Origin: Lentisphaerota bacterium
GTDB lineage: Bacteria > Verrucomicrobiota > Lentisphaeria > Victivallales > SZUA-371
Assembly: GCA_003246475.1 (NCBI GenBank)
Contig: QKAL01000103.1
Span: 1-42,613 of the forward strand
Reading direction: 5' to 3'
Length of the DNA stretch: 42,613 bases
Part shown: in pieces, positions 38,454 through 42,613 of the stretch
Layout of the letters: each line of letters starts with the position of its first letter
Position numbering within the stretch: the first letter of the stretch is position 1
The notes under the pieces: generated by a model
Seen by the model: the letters and a program-made list of their open reading frames with translations, nothing else
What the model was told of the DNA's origin: nothing
The model's database searches: none
Made by a program: the position numbers and the translations under genes

Positions 38454-38651
38454 TCATTTCTCCATTAACTCCTTGACGGTTTGGCGTAGGTCCGGTGCTT
38501 TTTCTGCGTTATGGACGCCCATGATGTTCCAGGACGGCGCTTTCTTGCGGTATTTTGCCGTGGCTTCCTCTGGTGATTCAGCGTTGATATCTGTTGCTTT
38601 GAATTGAACCGAACTCCCCATCTTTTTGAACGATTGCACTGTAAATTTCAT
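38454..38651 (-). CDS. Hypothetical phage protein
   Basis: The 65-residue protein (MKFTVQSFKKMGSSVQFKATDINAESPEEATAKYRKKAPSWNIMGV...) is a small mixed alpha/beta protein, basic, with no recognised family. Its first residues look like a beta strand pair followed by a helix (SPEEATAKYRK), a layout common to small phage proteins of the dsRNA-binding-like or early regulatory kind. GAGGTGAAATC precedes the ATG, and it overlaps the upstream gene by four bases. Real by context. Confidence 0.65.
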   Translation of the reverse strand: MKFTVQSFKKMGSSVQFKATDINAESPEEATAKYRKKAPSWNIMGVHNAEKAPDLRQTVKELMEK

Positions 38652-38881
38652 GATTTCACCTCTTTATTTTTTTTGACTTCAATTTCATACACGACATTAC
38701 CAGTGGTGAGTGTCATTACTCCGTTATATTCCCGCAATATGTGTTCTGCTACAACATGAATTGCCGGATTGGTCACGTCGGTTTTTTCTCCTGCCCAACT
38801 TGTTGCGTTGGGAAATGCGCGTCCGATGTAAATTCGGTTTGTCAATGGTGACAAATCAATCTGCATGATTGTCTTCGACAT
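38648..38881 (-). CDS. DUF7446-like small phage protein
   Basis: The 77-residue protein reads SKTIMQIDLSPLTNRIYIGRAF, then GEKTDVTNPAIHVVAEHILREYNGVMTLTTGNVVYEIEVKK. The PLTxRIYIG start and the KTDVT motif followed by a helix match a family of small phage proteins (DUF7446-like) of unknown function. It ends EVKS-stop, whose codons form the next gene's ribosome binding site. It overlaps the upstream gene by 26 bases. Confidence 0.6.
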   Translation of the reverse strand: MSKTIMQIDLSPLTNRIYIGRAFPNATSWAGEKTDVTNPAIHVVAEHILREYNGVMTLTTGNVVYEIEVKKNKEVKS

Positions 38882-39068
38882 TGCGCACCTCCTTCGGTTC
38901 CGTGTTGATAATTGCCCGGATGGCGTTGAGCATGGAGACCTTGTCGCAATCCGGCGTCGGAACGGTCCGTAAAACCAGTTCCATTTGTTCCAGTTCCGCC
39001 CGTTCCGATGATCCGACCAGACCGATCAGCGCATCCCGCAACAGCTTAATTGTTTCTTTGTTCGTCAT
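38856..39068 (-). CDS. Hypothetical small phage protein
   Basis: The 70-residue, mainly helical protein (MTNKETIKLLRDALIGLVGSSERAELEQMELVLRTVPTPDCDKVSMLNAIRAIINTEP...) has no recognised family. It overlaps its upstream neighbour by four bases and its downstream one by 26, so it belongs to the coupled small-gene operon. The region LLRDALIGLVGSSERAELEQ resembles the start of the neighbouring 39065-39376 protein's function class only in being helical. Confidence 0.6.
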   Translation of the reverse strand: MTNKETIKLLRDALIGLVGSSERAELEQMELVLRTVPTPDCDKVSMLNAIRAIINTEPKEVRNVEDNHAD

Positions 39069-39376
39069 TTTATTTTTGATTCCTCATAGCTAATTCGTTC
39101 ATTTTCATCCTCATTGATTACGGAATTGATTAACGCCAGCATGGTACAGCGATCGCAGTAATCAAACGCGCACCGACACCGGAGCCGGGTTATCATGGGA
39201 AGAATGGACTTCAATGTTTCCTGCAATTTTTGATTTTCCTTTTCCAGATTTCCCAACAACATCCGGGCCTGATGGACATTTAGTCCGGACGGCTGGCCTT
39301 CAAGCAATGCCGCAACCAACTGGGTTTGTTTTTCCAGTTCCTGCCGATACTCTTCAATTGTATTCAGTTCTTTCAT
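39065..39376 (-). CDS. Hypothetical helical protein with Cys cluster
   Basis: The 103-residue protein is a coiled-coil-like helix (ELNTIEEYRQELEKQTQLVAALLEG, then LGNLEKENQKLQETLKSILPMITRL) followed by RCRCAFDYCDRCTMLALINS, where four Cys (C-x-C-x4-C-x2-C) could hold a zinc ion. No family is recognised. I start it at ATG 39376 because it overlaps the stop of the 37-residue gene upstream by four bases (ATGA); the frame is open for 14 further codons upstream. Confidence 0.6.
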   Translation of the reverse strand: MKELNTIEEYRQELEKQTQLVAALLEGQPSGLNVHQARMLLGNLEKENQKLQETLKSILPMITRLRCRCAFDYCDRCTMLALINSVINEDENERISYEESKIK

Positions 39377-39486
39377 GATTGTTTTTTCTCTTCTTTTTGG
39401 GGACCGATGATCTTCCATCCGGCCAATTGTTCCCGTTTCAGATAGGCAATAAACTTCCGAGCAATGATGTATTTTTTATCATTCAT
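39373..39486 (-). CDS. 37-residue basic microprotein
   Basis: The product (MNDKKYIIARKFIAYLKREQ, then LAGWKIIGPQKEEKKQS) is short, basic and helical. AAAAGGTGAAAATC before ATG 39486 matches the ribosome binding site pattern of three neighbours, and the stop overlaps the next gene's start by four bases, which is strong support for a real gene despite its size. Function unknown. Confidence 0.65.
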   Translation of the reverse strand: MNDKKYIIARKFIAYLKREQLAGWKIIGPQKEEKKQS

Positions 39487-39498
39487 GATTTTCACCTT

Positions 39499-39963
39499 TT
39501 ATCTAAAGAGAATGTTTTCGCGTTGTTGATACGCCTGACAACATCCAAGGGCAAACCGTTTAGTTGTTTCGTACCACTGTGAATAATCAGGATCATCCTT
39601 ACTCTGACGGATAATCAGCAATAATCGCAGGGCAATTTTGCCAGCATTATGCCAGCGGATGCAGCCGTCACAATCAGAATGATCCAGCAATATCTTGAGT
39701 GGATCAGAAATTGATTGCCAAGATATGCCTTTGCAATCCTGCATATGCCGCAGAACTTGATATCCTGAATGCAACGGTTCATTATAACAGTCTGCGCCAA
39801 GTTGTTTCCGTATCGCGTCAACTTCCTCCGTGGTTACATAATAGCCGGTGTGTCCTTGCATCATATCCAGCGGCAATCCGATTTGCTTTGCCAGCCAAAT
39901 GCGCCAGTAATTAAAAGTATGGAATCCGCCATGATAACAATCATGTGTGATGTCAAGCCCCAT
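39499..39963 (-). CDS. Phage protein with HSDCDG motif
   Basis: The 154-residue protein starts MGLDITHDCYHGGFHTFNYWRIWLAKQIGLPLDMM and contains LLDHSDCDGCIRWHNAGKIALRLL. Start and HSDCDG motif are typical of a widespread phage protein family of unknown function; the many His, Asp and Cys residues suggest metal binding. It follows the membrane protein gene by two bases. Substrate and role are unknown. Confidence 0.7.
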   Translation of the reverse strand: MGLDITHDCYHGGFHTFNYWRIWLAKQIGLPLDMMQGHTGYYVTTEEVDAIRKQLGADCYNEPLHSGYQVLRHMQDCKGISWQSISDPLKILLDHSDCDGCIRWHNAGKIALRLLLIIRQSKDDPDYSQWYETTKRFALGCCQAYQQRENILFR

Positions 39964-39965
39964 GA

Positions 39966-40235
39966 TTATTTTCCCTCCGTCTTTTTCTTTTTTGCGTACA
40001 GTTCACATTCCCCATCCAAGCCCAAATACATGCACCTAAAAGGAGCAAGGCTGCAGACCTCAATTTTTCGGGCCTGGCGTTTGTGGTATTCGTTGTATAT
40101 GGAATAAAACATCGACAACAATACGAAAAACACTGCGATGTGCAGAAAGATCAATTCCCAGACGGCGTCCGGAACCAGAAACGACAGCATCAGAAAAATC
40201 AGCGCATAGAAATCAAGGCGAGGTATTGTAATCAT
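39966..40235 (-). CDS. Two-span membrane protein
   Basis: The 89-residue protein has two closely spaced membrane segments (about 8-24 and 26-46, FYALIFLMLSFLVPDAVWELIFLHIAVFFVLLSMFYSIY) and a basic cytoplasmic tail with two Cys (VCSLAPFRCMYLG) ending KKKKTEGK. No family is recognised. It could be a holin-like or superinfection protein, but this is only from its size and layout. A strong hairpin lies directly ahead of its ribosome binding site AAAGGAAAAT. Confidence 0.6.
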   Translation of the reverse strand: MITIPRLDFYALIFLMLSFLVPDAVWELIFLHIAVFFVLLSMFYSIYNEYHKRQARKIEVCSLAPFRCMYLGLDGECELYAKKKKTEGK

Positions 40236-40247
40236 AATTTTCCTTTC

Positions 40248-40275
40248 GCCCGGGTCGGAGCGAACCGTCCCGGGC
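40248..40275 (-). promoter_or_regulatory. Perfect hairpin directly upstream of a ribosome binding site
   Basis: On the minus strand GCCCGGGACGG and CCGACCCGGGC pair with one A-A mismatch around TTCGCT. It ends two or three bases before the AAAGG ribosome binding site of the membrane protein gene at 39966-40235. There is no T-run, so it is not a terminator; it may stabilise the mRNA 5' end or control translation. Confidence 0.65.
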
Positions 40276-40282
40276 AGTGAGT

Positions 40283-40420
40283 TTATTTTTTCGGTTTGGC
40301 TACGTTAAACATCTTGCGTTCCCGGAACTCTTCCAGCTTGCCTTTGTTCCAGTTGCACGTCGGTCGGAAGTAGCCGCACACCCGGCTAAACACTTCCGTG
40401 GGCTGTCCACATTTACTCAT
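40283..40420 (-). CDS. 45-residue NrdD-like protein: orphan glycyl-radical/zinc C-terminus
   Basis: The product MSKCGQPTEVFSRVCGYFRPTCNWNKGKLEEFRERKMFNV... aligns with the extreme C-terminus of anaerobic ribonucleotide reductase NrdD, where SRVCGYLG-type motifs hold the glycyl radical Gly and N-x-GK-x-EE follows. Only this terminal segment is present; the catalytic barrel is absent from the window. Similar 40-50-residue proteins are annotated as anaerobic ribonucleoside-triphosphate reductase in phages and anaerobes. It might act as a replacement glycyl-radical piece, as GrcA does for pyruvate formate-lyase, or be a zinc-binding peptide with another role. ATG 40420 follows AAAAAAGGAAAAAG. Confidence 0.75.
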   Translation of the reverse strand: MSKCGQPTEVFSRVCGYFRPTCNWNKGKLEEFRERKMFNVAKPKK

Positions 40421-40436
40421 GATACTTTTTCCTTTT

Positions 40437-40673
40437 TTATTGATATTCAATGGTGTCGCACTTGCGGCAACGCATCCGGTTCTGGCCGGAATGGGGATGG
40501 ACGCCGTCCGGCCGAAATTCATGTCCGCCGGTTTTCAGGCAAACCGCCACGTCCAGCTGGCGTATTTCCGATATCAGCTTGTTAGCTTCGCTGTTCAATT
40601 CGAGCACGCGAAGCTGCCGGGCATTCATGGCCGCATACAATTCGTCCGGCGTTGCCTGGGGATCGATGTACAT
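40437..40673 (-). CDS. Small protein with zinc-knuckle-like CRKC end
   Basis: The 78-residue protein is a helix (ATPDELYAAMNARQLRVLELNSEANKLISEIRQLDVAVCLKTGGHEF) followed by HPHSGQNRMRCRKCDTIEYQ. C-x2-C at the end, with a Cys and His earlier (AVCLKTGGH), could bind zinc. ATG 40673 lies two bases beyond the ParB-like stop and the GGAGG site is inside the ParB-like gene, so the two are coupled. No family is recognised. Confidence 0.65.
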   Translation of the reverse strand: MYIDPQATPDELYAAMNARQLRVLELNSEANKLISEIRQLDVAVCLKTGGHEFRPDGVHPHSGQNRMRCRKCDTIEYQ

Positions 40674-40674
40674 C

Positions 40675-42135
40675 TCAAACCTCCAACATGCTTTGAGGTA
40701 CGGGGATTTCATTGATCGCGGACATCATGTATTCATCCCATTCCAGGTTCAGCAGCTTGCAGACCTCGAGCGCGGCATCGATGGACAAATCAGCCAGCCG
40801 AGTTTCCGATTCGCATTTGATCGCCTGACCGATGTCGCCTTTGATCCAGCGCCACTGCCGCCGGGTAATTTCCTTCATCGGCGCGGCCATGGCGGCCGCC
40901 AGACTGTCGAGGCCCGGCTCGAAGGGACAATCATCCTGCCAGCCGCCGATGCTGTCGACGCCGCGCAAGCCGATCAGACGGACCAACGTTTCGAGATCCG
41001 GCTCCGGCAGTTCGTTATTCAGGATATGTTCGTACAGCTTTTCCAGGGCGCGTTTCCAGCGGCGTTTTTCCAGACGTTCAACCGGATCCTCGACGATCAC
41101 CGGCGCGGCAGTACCGCCGGAGGAAGGGGCGGCGGTATCATTCTTTCGGATCCGGCAGTAAGTCCCGGCGCCGTCACCTCCGACGATATAGGCGTTGGCT
41201 TCCGCTTCCGGAACATCATTGTCCAGAATTTCAAAGTCATGCTTGTCGACGGAACCGAACTTTGGTTTTTCGTTGTAACAATAACTGTTGGTGACCAGTT
41301 CGATTTTTCGTTCCGGCTGAGTCTTGATCACTTTGACTTCGGCCTGGACGGCGGCGGCGGTTTTACGGTCCCAGCATTTGGGATCGAGACACCGGTCTTC
41401 TTCCGGATCCTTCAGTTCATCGAACAGCCACGGTTCGGCCAGCGACCGATGCGGACAATCGGCACATTCGCCGGTGGGGAATCCGGCATCGAGCAGCCGC
41501 CGGCAGAAATATTTATCCAACATGAAGGTAAAATTCTCGACGCTGCCGGGATGATCGAAGGTGCCAGGCTGATGGAACCCCTTGTGCAGATGTTCCTGGA
41601 CGGAGGCAGGGAAGCGGCTGATCGCGGCGTAATGCCCGATCTTCATTGCCGGGAAGCGCTCTTTCATCATGGCGTCCATCCAGTACGGAATCAGACTGCA
41701 GAACTGCAGCCGCAGCCGGATGTATTTTTCCGACCGGCCCAGCAGCGAGGCGATTTCCGCGACGTCATAGCGTTCCCGGAGCTGACTGAGCTGTGCAACT
41801 TCCTCCGTCAACGCCACCGCCCGGCGTTCGAAGTTTTCGACAAAGGAAATAAGTTCCGGATCGTCGGTGTCCAGCAGCCGGTAGTGGTCTGCCGGCAGCT
41901 CGTACCGTTCCAGGAGCATCAGTGCCAGGAAGCGGCAGCGTCCGGCGATGACGTCATATTTCTTGCCGTCGATTTCCGGTGCCAGCCTGGCCAGCGTGAT
42001 CGGATTAATCAGACCGGTGTTGCCGATCGACGCCGCCATGCTCTTGACGTCGTCGTCGGTGATCTCGCGGTTCTTGACACAGCGGATCTCGTTCAGGTTA
42101 ATGTTTACAGGAACTTTCGCGGTTGCCTTTTTCAT
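40675..42135 (-). CDS. ParB/Spo0J-like nuclease-domain protein
   Basis: The 486-residue protein has a ParB N-terminal domain (VNINLNEIRCVKNREITDDDVKSMAASIGNTGLINPITL, then DVIAGRCRFLALMLL at 61-75; the motif is GxCRF where chromosome ParB has GERR). A helix-turn-helix follows at about 125-142 (YDVAEIASLLGRSEKYIRLRL). The zinc-knuckle CADC (225-228) with CLDPKC (250-255) matches ParB-like proteins of plasmids and phages. The C-terminal 200 residues are Lys/Glu- and Asp-rich. Roles could be DNA partitioning, replication control or, in phages, nuclease/regulator; no ParA or clear parS site is visible here. Confidence 0.85.
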   Translation of the reverse strand: MKKATAKVPVNINLNEIRCVKNREITDDDVKSMAASIGNTGLINPITLARLAPEIDGKKYDVIAGRCRFLALMLLERYELPADHYRLLDTDDPELISFVENFERRAVALTEEVAQLSQLRERYDVAEIASLLGRSEKYIRLRLQFCSLIPYWMDAMMKERFPAMKIGHYAAISRFPASVQEHLHKGFHQPGTFDHPGSVENFTFMLDKYFCRRLLDAGFPTGECADCPHRSLAEPWLFDELKDPEEDRCLDPKCWDRKTAAAVQAEVKVIKTQPERKIELVTNSYCYNEKPKFGSVDKHDFEILDNDVPEAEANAYIVGGDGAGTYCRIRKNDTAAPSSGGTAAPVIVEDPVERLEKRRWKRALEKLYEHILNNELPEPDLETLVRLIGLRGVDSIGGWQDDCPFEPGLDSLAAAMAAPMKEITRRQWRWIKGDIGQAIKCESETRLADLSIDAALEVCKLLNLEWDEYMMSAINEIPVPQSMLEV

Positions 42136-42263
42136 TTTTCTTCTCCGGCTTCTTTGATTTCGACAGTTGTTTTGCCGAGGGAACGCAACGTTCCAGTTTT
42201 GTACAGCTTGCGCAATTTGGAGAGTTTGAACTTCGGGTTGTTACTGCGATTTGTCTTTTTCAT
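42132..42263 (-). CDS. 43-residue basic microprotein
   Basis: The product (MKKTNRSNNPKFKLSKLRKL, then YKTGTLRSLGKTTVEIKEAGEEK) is strongly basic with an acidic end. GGGGTGAGACC precedes ATG 42263, and its stop overlaps the ParB-like start by four bases (ATGA), which indicates translational coupling and supports a real gene. Nothing is known about function; DNA or RNA binding is possible given the charge. Confidence 0.6.
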   Translation of the reverse strand: MKKTNRSNNPKFKLSKLRKLYKTGTLRSLGKTTVEIKEAGEEK

Positions 42264-42285
42264 GGTCTCACCCCATTGTTTTCCG

Positions 42286-42588
42286 TTATTCCACGGAGGT
42301 TAATTTTTCAGCCAGGACGCGCCCGGCTTCGGTCAACATCAAATCCCGCATGCGACGGTCACCGACTTTGTATTCGACGGTCACCAGTTTCAGGCGGGTC
42401 CATTTCTTGTTTTTTCTGCCGTTGGCCAGCATGGCCACTTTTTCCTGGACCGTTTTCTGATCCATGAGCAGAACTTCGGACAGCTCCCGGATGCAGAAGC
42501 CGGGATGCTCGTAAATCGTCAACAGAATCAGAAGGCTGGCGAGATCCAGCGACGGATATTGCCCGGCCACATCGATAAGATTATTCAT
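42286..42588 (-). CDS. Winged-helix DNA-binding protein, MarR-like
   Basis: The 100-residue protein has a winged-helix pattern: SLDLASLLILLTIYEHPGFCIRELSEVLLMDQKTVQEKVAMLANGRKNKKWTRLKLVTVEYKVGDRRMRDLMLTEAGRVLAEKL. The recognition helix is about 43-57 and the wing carries basic residues. Phages use such proteins as transcriptional regulators. I use ATG 42588; a TTG two codons earlier is possible. It is the furthest upstream gene visible in the leftward operon, only 25 bases from the window edge. Confidence 0.7.
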   Translation of the reverse strand: MNNLIDVAGQYPSLDLASLLILLTIYEHPGFCIRELSEVLLMDQKTVQEKVAMLANGRKNKKWTRLKLVTVEYKVGDRRMRDLMLTEAGRVLAEKLTSVE

Positions 42589-42613
42589 AATCAATCCCAG
42601 TATCTTTTATATA

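Noticed and set aside
40450-42303. A 617-residue plus-strand open frame opposite the ParB-like gene
   Set aside because: It is a shadow of a GC-rich gene; the ParB frame has motifs and coupling with its neighbours.

Overview
The window joins a bacterial chromosome segment (about 1-11,850) to most of a large P2-type prophage (about 12,100 to the right edge at 42,613). The chromosomal part has the conserved cluster rpmH-rnpA-yidD-yidC-khpB(jag) followed by a tRNA-Pro(CGG) gene. Diverging from it is an operon for indolepyruvate:ferredoxin oxidoreductase (iorA, iorB), a tandem-ACT protein and a phenylacetate-CoA ligase (paaK), then a YfhO-like membrane protein, a family 2 glycosyltransferase and a cut-off metallophosphoesterase. 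A YidC with a large periplasmic domain and a spanin-like gene pair suggest a Gram-negative host. The ferredoxin-dependent oxidoreductase and an orphan NrdD-like protein suggest an anaerobe. The overall flavour is of a Lentisphaerota/PVC-type bacterium, but that is an inference made without any phylogenetic test.

The prophage has the gene complement of the P2 family, with the DUF2586 sheath, DUF2597 tube, DUF2590 protein and 'baseplate complex protein' typical of the K139-like branch. Late genes run leftward from 31,501 to 12,390: scaffold/protease, major capsid, small terminase, head completion, tail completion R and S, sheath, tube, a frameshifted tail assembly chaperone, tape measure, DUF2590, baseplate J, tail protein I, portal, tail fibre, fibre assembly protein, a possible lysis group, baseplate, hub and spike proteins, and finally a Dam-type methylase. 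The large terminase runs rightward from 31,683 and is followed by an Ogr/Delta-type zinc-finger late activator. The portal is not next to the terminase as in P2 but lies between tail protein I and the tail fibre.

From 33,800 to the right edge lies the accessory and early region, mostly on the minus strand. It holds a higBA toxin-antitoxin locus whose toxin gene is frameshifted, a second XRE protein, a small operon headed by an unusually structured leader RNA, a divergent DNA-binding protein with a hydrophobic tail, and a tightly overlapping operon of small phage genes from 42,588 down to 37,423. That operon includes a ParB-like protein, an ASCH protein, DUF2528, a 45-residue NrdD-like protein and several microproteins under 50 residues. 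No integrase, repressor of known type, replication initiator or recognisable peptidoglycan-cleaving endolysin is visible, so the prophage very probably continues past the right edge.

The most interesting unexplained items are: a promoter-to-terminator structured RNA candidate between the tRNA and the prophage (12,134-12,370); the riboswitch-like leader at 36,378-36,545 with two copies of the same hairpin plus Shine-Dalgarno unit; a promoter-bearing membrane microprotein running against the late operon (24,757-24,900); a canonical A-AAA-AAG frameshift site in the tail chaperone; a J-like domain repeated inside the spike protein; and the orphan glycyl-radical-like peptide at 40,283-40,420.
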